A stretch of DNA of 64,000 bases, taken from CALBPI01 sp039700805 (lineage in GTDB: Bacteria; Pseudomonadota; Gammaproteobacteria; Steroidobacterales; Woeseiaceae). Shown one piece after another: positions 1-9,270 of the stretch. Location: contig JBCAZE010000002.1 in assembly GCA_039700805.1 (NCBI GenBank), positions 15,482-79,481 on the forward strand, read 5' to 3'. Both the position numbers and the translations under genes were made by a program. How positions within the stretch are numbered: position 1 is the first letter of the stretch; every line of letters begins with the position of its first letter. Below the pieces are notes generated by a model, which saw only the letters and a program-made list of their open reading frames with translations, was not told where the DNA came from and ran no database searches.

Positions 1-965
1 CGCTCGGCGTCAAAGCGAAGTTGACCTTCCCATTCCTCGGTACGCTCTCTTACGTCAGGGGCGAATACGCAGGCCTGGTTGCAGAGTCAGGCATCGCACT
101 GCGTGAATTCGGTACTCAGTTGCCTTACTCCGGTCTTGGTAATAAGCAGGAGTTTGAAGCTGGCTCGATGATTAACATCGGCAATTTGATGATCTTCCCG
201 CGTGTGCTTTATCGCGATAACTTGGTGCATGCGAACCCGATCATTGCGAGCTCCGTATCACCCGGCGGCATCTTGAATCCAGGTATACTGCCACGTGATC
301 GTGACAACGACCCGTTCGCCGTATTGGATAACCGCGAAGCACGCGCGGCCGAGCTGTTTATCACTTACGATCCGACCGGTGCCACACCGTTCTATCAATG
401 GGATAACGACTGGCGCGAAGATGCGGGCTTTGCCTTTAACCTTGGGATGAACTACACGAGCTTCCCAACGGCGACCGATGCCAACTTGTTCTTCTTCCCG
501 GAAGAGAGCATCAACGCATCGTTCGGTCGAGGTCTGCCAGCGGAAGACGTCTGGACCGTATCGAGCCGGATGGTCTTCAACCCGAACCCACGTTCGCGAT
601 ACATCACGCGGTTCATCCGCGGCTTCAACCAGTCAACGGGTGATCCGAATGGTGGTACCCGCGATTATTGGGAAGCGCATGGTAAGGCGGTCTGGAACGG
701 TAAACACGTACTTCAAGGCTACTTCAAGAAGGACGCTTGGGGACCCTATGACTTCCATCGCCAATTCAACATCACATTCCCAGAGCAGTACTCACTGGAC
801 TACTCAATGTTGCTAGACCAAGGGCTTGATGAGCGCTTCGCGACGAAGATTGGTATTCGCGGTCTGCTGCGGACCAACGATGAGAATTCACCAGATGATG
901 AATTCTTGGATGGCGACAACGATTACATCTTCCAGGTTATCGCCTACTTCACGCTGAACTTCTGA
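1..965 (+). CDS. Outer-membrane beta-barrel protein, C-terminal part (5' end outside window)
   Basis: The frame is open from base 3, so the gene starts upstream of the window. About 320 C-terminal residues are visible. They show alternating aromatic/polar strands, many Tyr/Phe/Trp and Asn/Asp/Gly-rich turns, and they end in Y-F-T-L-N-F with a terminal Phe, the usual recognition signal for outer-membrane barrel assembly. I do not recognise a named family. It is followed after 30 bases by a lipoprotein gene and then a lipoprotein glycosidase on the same strand, which suggests one operon for a cell-surface glycan system. A role in passage or binding of glucan oligosaccharides is inference from context only. 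Confidence 0.7.
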   Translation, partial: LGVKAKLTFPFLGTLSYVRGEYAGLVAESGIALREFGTQLPYSGLGNKQEFEAGSMINIGNLMIFPRVLYRDNLVHANPIIASSVSPGGILNPGILPRDRDNDPFAVLDNREARAAELFITYDPTGATPFYQWDNDWREDAGFAFNLGMNYTSFPTATDANLFFFPEESINASFGRGLPAEDVWTVSSRMVFNPNPRSRYITRFIRGFNQSTGDPNGGTRDYWEAHGKAVWNGKHVLQGYFKKDAWGPYDFHRQFNITFPEQYSLDYSMLLDQGLDERFATKIGIRGLLRTNDENSPDDEFLDGDNDYIFQVIAYFTLNF

Positions 966-995
966 TCAGCTGGAACGATGATGAGGATTTATGAC

Positions 996-1742
996 ATGCA
1001 ATTTATAGCAACACTCACAAACGCTTCCCGCCATATCAGACGGGTGATGATCGCCGGCTTAGCAATGACGACGATGGGTATCCTTGGCTGTGGTAGCAGT
1101 GCAGAGCCTGATGAGAACGACGGCGAGTTGTTCAATCAGGTGTTCTTACCGACCGATACGCTGCTGAATCTGGCTTGCGCTGATGTCGGTCTGTACCTAG
1201 AGACCTGTGTTCTCGGTGATCCGCAGAACCCGTTTATCACGGTTGCGATTCCGGAGTTTGACGAGAACAACCCGGACGCGCGGACTAAGTTCGACTTAGC
1301 AGCTGAGCTTCCGGCAGGTCCGACAGGTGCCAAGGCGCGTTTTTACCTTTGGGCAACGGCGCTGGCGCGTCGGCCTTCTGGTGAGAATCAGTACTTCACC
1401 GCACTCGCATTGCACGAGTTGTTCGATGCCAACAGCGACCCGTTGATTCAGGAACAAGCATTGCGTGCCTACCGCGCGGTGTTGGATCACTTCTTCAACT
1501 CTGTTGTGTTCTTCACGTGCTGTGCTGATGTAGATCCGAATGGCAACCCGGTGCCTTTCGCCGTTCGGCTCGCGGAGCTGACAGCGGATAACATCTACCG
1601 CACGGGTGCAACTGGGTTTGCACGTCTCGTGCCTGGCAATGAGTTGCTTGCGCTATCTCAGCTTGCTGAATGGGGCTACGTCTACCGTCCGGCGAATCCG
1701 CCGAACTTTGATGACGGGCTGGTATTCCCGAGCGGTACATAG
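996..1742 (+). CDS. Putative lipoprotein of unknown function
   Basis: A protein of about 248 residues with an N-terminal signal sequence ending in the lipobox I-L-G-C, so probably a lipoprotein. The start at 996 is preferred because a GAGG sits about nine bases before it; ATGs at 978 and 981 are in-frame alternatives. The mature part has a helical central region and a Cys pair (F-F-T-C-C-A-D). I recognise no enzyme motif. It lies between an outer-membrane barrel gene and a glycosidase lipoprotein gene, with only 17 bases to the latter, so it probably belongs to the same surface glycan system, perhaps as a partner of the barrel. Function is not assigned. Confidence 0.65.
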   Translation: MQFIATLTNASRHIRRVMIAGLAMTTMGILGCGSSAEPDENDGELFNQVFLPTDTLLNLACADVGLYLETCVLGDPQNPFITVAIPEFDENNPDARTKFDLAAELPAGPTGAKARFYLWATALARRPSGENQYFTALALHELFDANSDPLIQEQALRAYRAVLDHFFNSVVFFTCCADVDPNGNPVPFAVRLAELTADNIYRTGATGFARLVPGNELLALSQLAEWGYVYRPANPPNFDDGLVFPSGT

Positions 1743-1759
1743 CCGAAACGCCATTGCGA

Positions 1760-3535
1760 ATGCGACTTTTCATTCGCTTGATCTGGGGGCTGATTCTGAC
1801 CGGCTGTGCAGTGGCAGCAGCGTCAGAACCGGCCCCTCATCATGTCAGCCTGCAAAAAACAGACACGGGTTGGGTGCTGCTTCGAGGTGGTGCGCCCTAC
1901 GTGGTCAAAGGCGCGGGTGGCGATCACAGCCTGGAAGCTTTAGCCGCTGCTGGCGCTAACTCCATTCGCCTCTGGGATTTTGCCAATGCACGACCGATCA
2001 TGGATGAGGCGCATCGTCTTGGGTTATCGGTCACACTCGGTATTTGGTTGGGCCATGAGCGACACGGGTTTAATTACTCGGACGAAGCGGCCGTGGCTGA
2101 GCAGCTTGAGCGCGTACGTGCGGCGGTGCTTGAATATCGTGATCACCCGGCCTTGTTGATCTGGGGGCTCGGCAACGAAATGGAGGGTTTCGAGGCCGGT
2201 GACAATCCGTCCGTTTGGCAGGCGGTGAATGATGCCGCGAAGCTGATCAAATCACTGGATCCGCATCATCCGGTCATGACGGTAACGGCAGAGCTCGGCG
2301 GTGAGCGCATTCGATTTGTTCATGAGGTTTGTGACGCCATCGACATTCATGGCGTGAATTCTTACGGCGGCGCGACGAGTGTTGGTAATCGCATCGCTGC
2401 GGCTGGCGGTGAGAAACCGTATCTCGTGACGGAGTACGGCCCCTATGGCACATGGGAGTCGCCGAACACGGCGTGGGGCTCCCCCATTGAGCCGACGAGC
2501 AGCCAAAAAGCGGCGAGCTATCGCGCCGCGTACGTCGCTAACTTACCCACCCATCAGCCCGCGTCGCTCGGCAGCTATGCGTTCACTTGGGGGGCCAAGA
2601 TGGAGGCGACCGAAACCTGGTTCGGCATGTGGTTGCGCGATGGCACACGGCTTGGCGCCGTAGATGCTCTGACGGATTTGTGGGGCGGCAAAGCGCCGCC
2701 AGATTTGGCGCCATCGATCGAGCCGATCGTCCTATCAGATGGCGGTGAGCATGACCCTGGCGATGTGATCGACGTCACCGTCAATGTTGAGGATGAAGAA
2801 GACGAGCGCTTACGTCTTGAGTGGCGCTTGCTGCCCGAATCGGGTGAGTGGTTAACGGGTGGCGATGTACGCCCGATCTTGGCTCCGATCGACGATGCGT
2901 TAGTGACTAAGTCGGCCACTGGCGCTACGGTACGAATGCCAGAGGTGCCGGGTCATTATCGATTGTTTGTGACCGCTTATGATTCTGCCGGTGGTGCTGC
3001 GACGGCAAACGTACCGTTGAAAGTCCGCGGTGAACCTCGTACTCGATTCCCGGTCACCGTCTATCACGAAGATATCGGCGGTATGCGGTGGGTACCATCG
3101 GGCTGGATGGGGGAGACTGAAGCGTTGGCCCTCGACAATGTCGATACTGCGTATGATGGTCTGAAGTCGCTTAGAGTGCGCTTTGAGGGCAGAGCTTGGG
3201 CAGGCATTGCCTGGCAGCATCCAGCGAATGATTGGGGTGATCAGCCTGGTGGATTCGATCTTTCCGGCGCCAAAGCGCTTGAGCTCTGGGCGCGCGGCGA
3301 ATATGGCGGGGAGTCGGTCACCTTCGGTGTGGGTATTCTCGAGAGCGACAAACCGTATCCCGATTCTGGGAAGCGGCAGTCGAAGCCCATTGAATTGACG
3401 AGCGAATGGCAACGCTACACGGTGCCGCTCCGGGGATTGGATCTCGACACCATCAAAACCGGGTTCGTCATAACCGTCACAGGCCGCACGACCCCAGTGA
3501 CGTTCTATCTGGACAAGATTCGCTTTATCGATTGA
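1760..3535 (+). CDS. Lipoprotein glycoside hydrolase (GH2-type TIM barrel) with C-terminal sugar-binding-like domain
   Basis: About 591 residues. The signal peptide ends in the lipobox L-T-G-C (Cys 16), placing the enzyme on a membrane. Residues ~30-290 form a retaining (beta/alpha)8 glycosidase of the GH2/GH5 type: the candidate acid/base is Glu 140 in W-G-L-G-N-E and the candidate nucleophile Glu 225 in V-T-E-Y-G-P. Residues ~300-410 look like an immunoglobulin-type domain. Residues ~415-591 look like a beta-sandwich related to CBM11/CIA30-type sugar-binding domains. The track start at 1754 is TTG; ATG 1760 is preferred. The gene is convergent with lacI, only 7 bases between the stops. Next to a GH17 enzyme and a beta-glucan-type phosphorylase, beta-1,3-glucan is the likely substrate (inference). 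Confidence 0.72.
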   Translation: MRLFIRLIWGLILTGCAVAAASEPAPHHVSLQKTDTGWVLLRGGAPYVVKGAGGDHSLEALAAAGANSIRLWDFANARPIMDEAHRLGLSVTLGIWLGHERHGFNYSDEAAVAEQLERVRAAVLEYRDHPALLIWGLGNEMEGFEAGDNPSVWQAVNDAAKLIKSLDPHHPVMTVTAELGGERIRFVHEVCDAIDIHGVNSYGGATSVGNRIAAAGGEKPYLVTEYGPYGTWESPNTAWGSPIEPTSSQKAASYRAAYVANLPTHQPASLGSYAFTWGAKMEATETWFGMWLRDGTRLGAVDALTDLWGGKAPPDLAPSIEPIVLSDGGEHDPGDVIDVTVNVEDEEDERLRLEWRLLPESGEWLTGGDVRPILAPIDDALVTKSATGATVRMPEVPGHYRLFVTAYDSAGGAATANVPLKVRGEPRTRFPVTVYHEDIGGMRWVPSGWMGETEALALDNVDTAYDGLKSLRVRFEGRAWAGIAWQHPANDWGDQPGGFDLSGAKALELWARGEYGGESVTFGVGILESDKPYPDSGKRQSKPIELTSEWQRYTVPLRGLDLDTIKTGFVITVTGRTTPVTFYLDKIRFID

Positions 3536-3542
3536 TTGGCTG

Positions 3543-4586
3543 TTAGCGCGGGTCGACAGGTCCTGTCGATTCACGCAGTTGTAATGACCCTGGTACCGAT
3601 TCGAACACAGAGCGTTCGCCGTTTGCATTACCGGTCAGCATGGATACTGCTGCTTCCGCCATTCGCCCGAGTGGTTGCCGAATGGTCGTCAGCATCGGAT
3701 CGAGTTGTCTTGCAAGAATGATGTCATCAAAGCCCGAGACCGACAGCTCACTCGGCACGCTGATGCCGAGTCGATTCGCGGTCCGAATGACCCCTGCGGC
3801 CATATCGTCGTTGGCACAGAAGATAGCCGTGGGTCGCCGTTTGCGATTCAGTAATTTCTTGGCGCAACGCTGCCCTGAATCAAATGAATTATTGCCATCC
3901 GCGACCAGTCTTTCATCCGGTGTGATGCCGTGTCGCGCAAGCCCATCCAAGTAGCCTAAATAGCGATGGCCAACCGCTTCATGTGTCGGATCACCTTTGA
4001 TGAATGCGATGCGACGATGCCCAAGCTCAACGAGGTGGTCGACCATATGGCTGCTCACTTCTCGATCGTTGGTCACGACGCACGGTTGGCCACGCACCAC
4101 TTTGCCGGGAGAGATACGCACGAACGGGGTCTTGGTTGCCTGCACTGCGCGCACGATGCGTTGCATGTTCGACAATGGTGCCGCAAGAACAAGCCCTGAC
4201 AGTCTTGTGTCGTTGATCAGTGACCGTAACTCGGATGCCACATTGCGCTGACGAAAATCACACGGATGAATTAACAGCTCTTTCATCGACGCTCGGCAAG
4301 CGCGAAGTGCGCCTTGCTGCATTCGGATAATGTAGCCAGAACTCGGTAACTCGTAAGCGGCAGGATCGTCGTAGACCAACGCAATCAGATGAGATTTCTG
4401 ACTCGCAAGGTTGCGTGCCGATTGATCTGGTCGATACTGCAAGCTGTCGACAGCGCGTTGAACCCGCTCTCGCGTTGTTTGTCTAACATTTGGCTCACGA
4501 TTGATGACGCGCGAAACGGTCTTGATCGACACGCCCGCGTGTTGTGCGACGTCAAATATCGTCACCTTGCCGGATTGCACGGTCAT
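3543..4586 (-). CDS. LacI-family transcriptional regulator of the glucan locus
   Basis: 347 residues. Residues ~8-30 are the LacI helix-turn-helix (V-T-I-F-D-V-A-Q-H-A-G-V-S-I-K-T-V-S-R-V), followed by the hinge region (Y-R-P-D-Q-S-A-R-N-L-A). Residues ~65-340 are the periplasmic-binding-protein-like effector domain (H-R-R-I-A-F-I-K-G-D; F-C-A-N-D-D-M-A-A-G). It is the last gene of the minus-strand run phosphorylase-GH17-lacI but also has its own promoter at 4616-4644, overlapped by an operator-like palindrome, which suggests autoregulation. The effector is probably a glucan oligosaccharide or its degradation product (inference from context). Confidence 0.92.
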   Translation of the reverse strand: MTVQSGKVTIFDVAQHAGVSIKTVSRVINREPNVRQTTRERVQRAVDSLQYRPDQSARNLASQKSHLIALVYDDPAAYELPSSGYIIRMQQGALRACRASMKELLIHPCDFRQRNVASELRSLINDTRLSGLVLAAPLSNMQRIVRAVQATKTPFVRISPGKVVRGQPCVVTNDREVSSHMVDHLVELGHRRIAFIKGDPTHEAVGHRYLGYLDGLARHGITPDERLVADGNNSFDSGQRCAKKLLNRKRRPTAIFCANDDMAAGVIRTANRLGISVPSELSVSGFDDIILARQLDPMLTTIRQPLGRMAEAAVSMLTGNANGERSVFESVPGSLQLRESTGPVDPR

Positions 4587-4615
4587 TTTCGCTGTTTTCC
4601 CCTGTCCCCAGCTCC

Positions 4616-4644
4616 ATTAAAAGGGGATGCGGCAGCGCTGTCAA
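4616..4644 (-). promoter_or_regulatory. Sigma70-type promoter of the lacI-family gene
   Basis: On the minus strand TTGACA (4639-4644) is followed after exactly 17 bases by TTTAAT (4616-4621), one mismatch from the -10 consensus, 30 bases before the start codon of the regulator. The -35 box lies inside the operator-like palindrome at 4630-4643. Confidence 0.7.
4630..4643 (-). promoter_or_regulatory. LacI-family operator, site 2 (imperfect)
   Basis: Minus strand TGACAGCGCTGCCG. It shares the CAGCGCTG core and one complete half-site with the perfect palindrome at 9265-9278, and overlaps the -35 box of the regulator gene. Two positions of the second half-site differ from perfect symmetry, compatible with weaker autorepression. 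Confidence 0.65.
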
Positions 4645-4666
4645 TCGTTCTTTTAGCTCGCTTTTA

Positions 4667-5554
4667 TCAGCTATATTTTGGGTTGCCGTCGCTATCCCAG
4701 ATGCCCCAATAGGCGCCGACGTCGCCCTCTGCGGCGACTTTCCACGCCTCATCGAACGATGAGAAATAGAACACGGGAACATCGTCTTCCTCGGCCCATT
4801 TGAAGGTATTGAGGAGGTAGCGAATGGCATTGTCGAATGAGGGCACAGCGCCTTCTTCCGCGGTACCAATGTTTGGCCAACCTGTTTCGCTGATGATCAC
4901 CGGTTTGCCGTTTGCCATGCCTTGTGCGCGGCGATACATCTCTTTCATGTATAGCAGTGCGTGATCGATTGGGCAGCCTTCCCAGAAGGGATAACAGTTG
5001 GCCAGAACGACATCACAAGCCTCAGTGACGCGGGGGTTGGTTTCAAACTTAAAATAAGCATCCACATAGCCGACTGGAACGCCGGGGCACGCGTCTTTCA
5101 CGCGTTGCATGTAGCTGATCAACTCATCTTCTGTGAGTTCGTCGCGCAATAACACCTCGTTGCCCACTGCGATGATGTCTGCGTCGCCAGCTTTACCGAT
5201 CTCTATAACGTTCGCGATCTCTAGCTCGTTATGTTCGCGGTCTTCATCAAGCCATGCGCCGACCAGTGTTTTCAGCCCAGCTTTTTTTGCGATTGCTGGG
5301 ATCTGCTCATGCCCTTCTGTACAGGAAAACGAGCGTATCCAATTCACATGCGGTTGGATGATCGCGAGTCGCGATTCGATTTGCTCCGCGCTGATGTGCG
5401 TACCCGGCTCTTGTCCCTCAATGTAAGGGCTGAATGAGAGGCCGTGAAGTCCACGTTCTAGAAGGGCAGCAACCAGTGCGCGCAACTCGGCTTCCGATTT
5501 GCCGCTCAAATCCATACCCGCGAGCGCGAGCTTTCTCTTATAGTGGTTTGACAT
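4667..5554 (-). CDS. Glycoside hydrolase family 17 enzyme (beta-1,3-glucanase/glucosyltransferase type)
   Basis: 295 residues, a single GH17 (beta/alpha)8 domain without signal peptide, so probably cytosolic. The acid/base is Glu 133 in I-A-V-G-N-E-V and the nucleophile Glu 223 in I-S-E-T-G-W-P, both in canonical settings; W-G-I-W-D-S-D-G near the C-terminus is also typical. GH17 members act on beta-1,3-glucans, by hydrolysis or transglycosylation. The gene lies 37 bases after the phosphorylase and before lacI, all minus strand. A cytosolic GH17 enzyme beside a phosphorylase fits intracellular processing of imported laminari-oligosaccharides (inference). Substrate and product size cannot be read from sequence. 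Confidence 0.88.
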   Translation of the reverse strand: MSNHYKRKLALAGMDLSGKSEAELRALVAALLERGLHGLSFSPYIEGQEPGTHISAEQIESRLAIIQPHVNWIRSFSCTEGHEQIPAIAKKAGLKTLVGAWLDEDREHNELEIANVIEIGKAGDADIIAVGNEVLLRDELTEDELISYMQRVKDACPGVPVGYVDAYFKFETNPRVTEACDVVLANCYPFWEGCPIDHALLYMKEMYRRAQGMANGKPVIISETGWPNIGTAEEGAVPSFDNAIRYLLNTFKWAEEDDVPVFYFSSFDEAWKVAAEGDVGAYWGIWDSDGNPKYS

Positions 5555-5591
5555 GATGTCGTCTCGTTGTTTTCAGGTTTTCGGTTGGCGA

Positions 5592-8500
5592 CTAGCCGAA
5601 CAGTGATGTGCGATCGATCGACACTTCAATCGCTGCGACTTCACCTGTTCGGTTGAAGATCGCGCCACTGTGCTGCACATCCAACGTGGCACCGGCGATC
5701 TGCGTCGTGCTGCCATCGATCATGCGAATCGTGAGCTCAGATTGGCCTTCCACGAGTCGATACAACACGGGAACCTGGCAAATGGTGAACGCCAGCATGC
5801 CTTTGTTCAGTGCAACCGTCTGCCATTGGTCTTGGGTATCGAGATAGCGGAATGAGGTTGCTTCGATGCTGAATTCGCGGCGACGCAGTAACGCCGGTTC
5901 GAAGCGCATGGCGCCACCTGTTACGCGCACGCCCAACTCACCGATTCGAGTCAGCAGTTCCTCTTTGACTTGTCCTGTCATACCAGGCTGTCTTGCGAGT
6001 CCATCCCCCGAGGTATGCGAATAGGGGTCAGTAGGAAATGCGCCATACTCTGCGGGCGTCTTGTTGAAGCCGATGCCTGCACGCACGTCATAGTAGAGCT
6101 CGCCCAGTCGCTGAATGACACGAGCGTCTTCGCCTTGATCCACAGCGCGCCAGTAATTCTCTTGGACCGCGAGCAACAACTTCGAGACCATATGCCAGTA
6201 GACACATCCCAAGCCTTCGAAACCAAACATAGTGCCCGACCGGCCTGTGAATGCGCGATGATTGAACACGGCTTCGTAGCATGCGGCAAATGCGTCGCGC
6301 TGTGATTCCAGCTCGGTGCCGTAGTCCGCAATCAGCTCGTCGAACCGACGATGTAACGCGCTGACATTTTCCAGGTCTGCGTTGAATCGGTAAACGCCGG
6401 CGCTATCGCGGTAGATCAGTCTCTGATCGCCGTTTTCCAGCATTTCAGTGATGGCATTGCTGGTTGGCAGCGCATCAGGCGCAATCGCGTTTCTTGCCAA
6501 AAATTTCGGTAACTGGCGATCGGGATAGAGCATAAAGGTGTGCTGATCTGCTCGATAGATCGGGCTCGCGAACAGCGATTCGATAATGTCGATCGCTTCG
6601 CTCGGTGCGATGGCGCCAGCGCTTAGCGCTGCTACCTGACCTTCTAGCATCGGATACAAGTAGTCGATGTCCACGGCATCATTGTCACGACGCAGTAGGT
6701 TGTAGGCGTGGTACATGCCATCGTCACGTTTGTTCACTTCAATGCAACGATCGATGACGGCGAGCGTATCGTCGAGTAACGTCGAAATGTCGTCACAGCG
6801 GATGCGCGCCTCTGTGTCGAATGGTTGGTCGGCGTAGACTCGCTCGCGATAGCGAGCGGCGGCGTCACCGAGCATCGACAGCAATTCCGCACGCTTGGAA
6901 TCGACTTCGTCCGTCTGTATGGCGGCGCGACAAGCGGCGATCGCCTGTTTCGTTTCATCGAGCCAGGCTGCCAACGGCGCGGACACAGTCGTCTCGTCGG
7001 ATAGCGAAGCAATCAGTTCGGTCAAGAACACGACGTAACGACGAAGGTAATAGGTGGTTACCATCGATAAGCCGTTGCCAACGAGCGCGTTGTTCGCGTC
7101 ATTCCATTCCGGTCGTTGTGTATTCAGCCAAATGCCGCCGTCGACGACGAGGTTACCGAGCTTGGCGAGCAGCGGTACGAGAAGTTTCTCTGCCAGAGAG
7201 ACGAGGTATACGTCCTCGTTGGCATCCCAAAAGAGCTTGCCATCTGCGCCACGCGCAGCGACGCGTGCGTCGATTCGGGCCGCAACGCTTTCGTCGAAGA
7301 TCACAGTGTTTTTGGGGTCCTCGACAATCGCTGCGAAGTCTTTGATGCGATAGGGCACATTGGCATAGCAAAAGATGCGCTCTTCGAGCAGTCCAGCGAG
7401 CTGCTCGGGATGAAAACGCCGCGAATGTTCGAGAAGCTTCTGCAAATAGATGATTTGGTGATCGCCCCAGTAGCCGATGTAGCTCCAAGGATCATCCGGC
7501 TCTTCGACCTCCCAGTCGATCCCGTCGCTCGTGATGCGATAAGGGTTGTAGCCATCGATCGTCGAGGCATTCACAAACTTGGCGATCATGCTTTCCGTGA
7601 AGCCCGGAAAGCTCAAAGCGAGGCCTTCCCAATTCTGGAACACATCCCGCCAGTTGCCTTGATACGCCAACAGGTTCTCGCCCCGATCGTCCTCGAGTTC
7701 GATCGCGAACAGATTCCAAGGACGGCTGGGGTCTCCGTGCCGTCGACCGAAGCGAATCGGCAGGTATTCACGGCAGAGCCGTACCAGCTGCCGGTCTCCC
7801 GTGGATCCTGCGGCATCCAACATGTCACCTAGCGACAATTCGTCGGGCAGTGAGGCAAGCCAGCCGGCATGCTTGTCCGCGAGGCCGCGATCGAAGTTGG
7901 TGATCGCGTGCGTCAGGTATTGTTTGCTGATTCGATAGTGGTGATCAAAAACACCGCCGCGCAGCACGTTGAAAAGTACGTTGGCATAGTGATGAACGCT
8001 GACGTTTTCCTCGTTCGTTGTCTGCAGTGCGTCGCTGCTTGCCATCAAGCGCGCGAGTGCGTCCGAGCCGTCTGCAATCGACTGGCTGATCTGACGCGTC
8101 AACGTGATGGGGTCTGACAAAGACTGCTGCAATGCGACGATATCGCCTTGGTCTTTTTCGACATCAGCAATGATGTGCCAAACGGTCGTCTGCCCGGCGG
8201 CCAGCTTATGGGTAACCTGCGTGAGATAGGCACCACGCTGACCACGTGTCAGCGATTCCTGGACGATATCCTCGCCTTGGCGGAACGTCTCGATCTGCAA
8301 TGCAGAAAGCGCGATGGTCGGGCTGTCCAGTCCCAATGCGTAGCAGCTGTTTGCGCGGAGCGATTCGCACGGTTCTGCTCGATCCGTAATCGCCGAGTAC
8401 AGGGTGTAGTAGGCAAGACCGCAGGTTTCGTCGAGCTCTGTCCATTTATAGGCGTCAACCAGATTGCTGGTATTGGTTTGTGCAAACCGCGGCGTACCCG

Positions 8501-9044
8501 CTGGCAACAGATTGAGAAGACCGTCGAGTACTTCGGCATCAATATCTTGTTTGCCGATATTGGCCAGCTCGCACTGACGGACGAATCCATGCTCGCTACT
8601 AAACATCCAGGTGTAGCGGAATCGTAGCGATAAGTCGTGATGAACCGCCTCGAAACAGATTTTGTTGCCGAGGGTATTTTTGTAAATGGTCCTGGTTGTC
8701 GCGTCAGTGCCGCGAATGGGGCTGAATGGCTCCCATGTCACGACCTGCCCGTTGCGACGCGTCCGAATCAGTGTCGCAGCGCCGGTGGTTCCCGCGCTGT
8801 CATGGATTTTGTCGACTGTGGTGTACGGGAAAAGCGCGGTATCGGGTGAGACCCGGCCTGCGGTCAGCGCGCCGTTCGATGACACAAACAGCCAGTGGTT
8901 GTCGTGCGAAACGACGCTGACAAAAAAGTCGCGCATACGATCAACATTTTCGATCGCGTAGTAGCGCTCTCCGTCAAGATTCGTAAAACTGCCGCGCGCA
9001 CTGGTGCCGGGTTGCTCGAGCATTTGTCGTTTACTTGTCGCCAT
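5592..9044 (-). CDS. Large GH149/GH161-like glycoside phosphorylase (putative beta-1,3-glucan phosphorylase)
   Basis: 1150 residues, no signal peptide. An N-terminal beta-sandwich region (~1-330) is followed by a long helical (alpha/alpha)6-type barrel and a C-terminal beta domain, the architecture of inverting phosphorylases of clan GH-Q (GH94, GH149, GH161). Marks include Y-Q-G-N-W-R-D-V-F-Q-N-W-E and Q-R-P-E-W-N-D-A-N-N; Asp 649 of the latter is the likely general acid, as in the W-N-D motif of GH94. The length (~1100+) fits GH149/GH161 beta-1,3-glucan phosphorylases better than GH94 (~800). The neighbouring GH17 enzyme supports a beta-1,3-glucan substrate. The assignment to one of the two families is not certain. 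The promoter has a perfect LacI-type operator. Confidence 0.68.
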   Translation of the reverse strand: MATSKRQMLEQPGTSARGSFTNLDGERYYAIENVDRMRDFFVSVVSHDNHWLFVSSNGALTAGRVSPDTALFPYTTVDKIHDSAGTTGAATLIRTRRNGQVVTWEPFSPIRGTDATTRTIYKNTLGNKICFEAVHHDLSLRFRYTWMFSSEHGFVRQCELANIGKQDIDAEVLDGLLNLLPAGTPRFAQTNTSNLVDAYKWTELDETCGLAYYTLYSAITDRAEPCESLRANSCYALGLDSPTIALSALQIETFRQGEDIVQESLTRGQRGAYLTQVTHKLAAGQTTVWHIIADVEKDQGDIVALQQSLSDPITLTRQISQSIADGSDALARLMASSDALQTTNEENVSVHHYANVLFNVLRGGVFDHHYRISKQYLTHAITNFDRGLADKHAGWLASLPDELSLGDMLDAAGSTGDRQLVRLCREYLPIRFGRRHGDPSRPWNLFAIELEDDRGENLLAYQGNWRDVFQNWEGLALSFPGFTESMIAKFVNASTIDGYNPYRITSDGIDWEVEEPDDPWSYIGYWGDHQIIYLQKLLEHSRRFHPEQLAGLLEERIFCYANVPYRIKDFAAIVEDPKNTVIFDESVAARIDARVAARGADGKLFWDANEDVYLVSLAEKLLVPLLAKLGNLVVDGGIWLNTQRPEWNDANNALVGNGLSMVTTYYLRRYVVFLTELIASLSDETTVSAPLAAWLDETKQAIAACRAAIQTDEVDSKRAELLSMLGDAAARYRERVYADQPFDTEARIRCDDISTLLDDTLAVIDRCIEVNKRDDGMYHAYNLLRRDNDAVDIDYLYPMLEGQVAALSAGAIAPSEAIDIIESLFASPIYRADQHTFMLYPDRQLPKFLARNAIAPDALPTSNAITEMLENGDQRLIYRDSAGVYRFNADLENVSALHRRFDELIADYGTELESQRDAFAACYEAVFNHRAFTGRSGTMFGFEGLGCVYWHMVSKLLLAVQENYWRAVDQGEDARVIQRLGELYYDVRAGIGFNKTPAEYGAFPTDPYSHTSGDGLARQPGMTGQVKEELLTRIGELGVRVTGGAMRFEPALLRRREFSIEATSFRYLDTQDQWQTVALNKGMLAFTICQVPVLYRLVEGQSELTIRMIDGSTTQIAGATLDVQHSGAIFNRTGEVAAIEVSIDRTSLFG

Positions 9045-9240
9045 GATCTTCTATCTCGCTACTGTCGCACGTCTCGATACGGTGATCGATCGAGAACGCA
9101 CAGAAATACCCGTAGGTATCTCACTTTCTGTTTCGGGAAATAGGGTGACGAACGAATGTCTAGAAACCTACCTGAATCACTCAGGCAGGATATGTCAAAG
9201 ACAGCACAATAGTGCCATCTTCCTAGCCCCCGAACACTTG

Positions 9241-9270
9241 AGTATACCCATAGCTCGCGCAGAATGACAG
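9241..9270 (-). promoter_or_regulatory. Promoter of the phosphorylase-GH17-lacI run
   Basis: Minus strand CTGTCA (9265-9270), 18 bases, then TATACT (9241-9246), about 200 bases upstream of the phosphorylase start. The -35 box is half of the palindrome at 9265-9278, so a bound repressor would block polymerase. The remainder of the intergenic region 9045-9240 shows no further feature I can support. Confidence 0.55.

Noticed and set aside
3553..3569. TCGACAGG-T-CCTGTCGA near the 3' end of lacI as terminator
   Set aside because: The repeat lies within coding sequence, the loop would be too small and there is no T-run.
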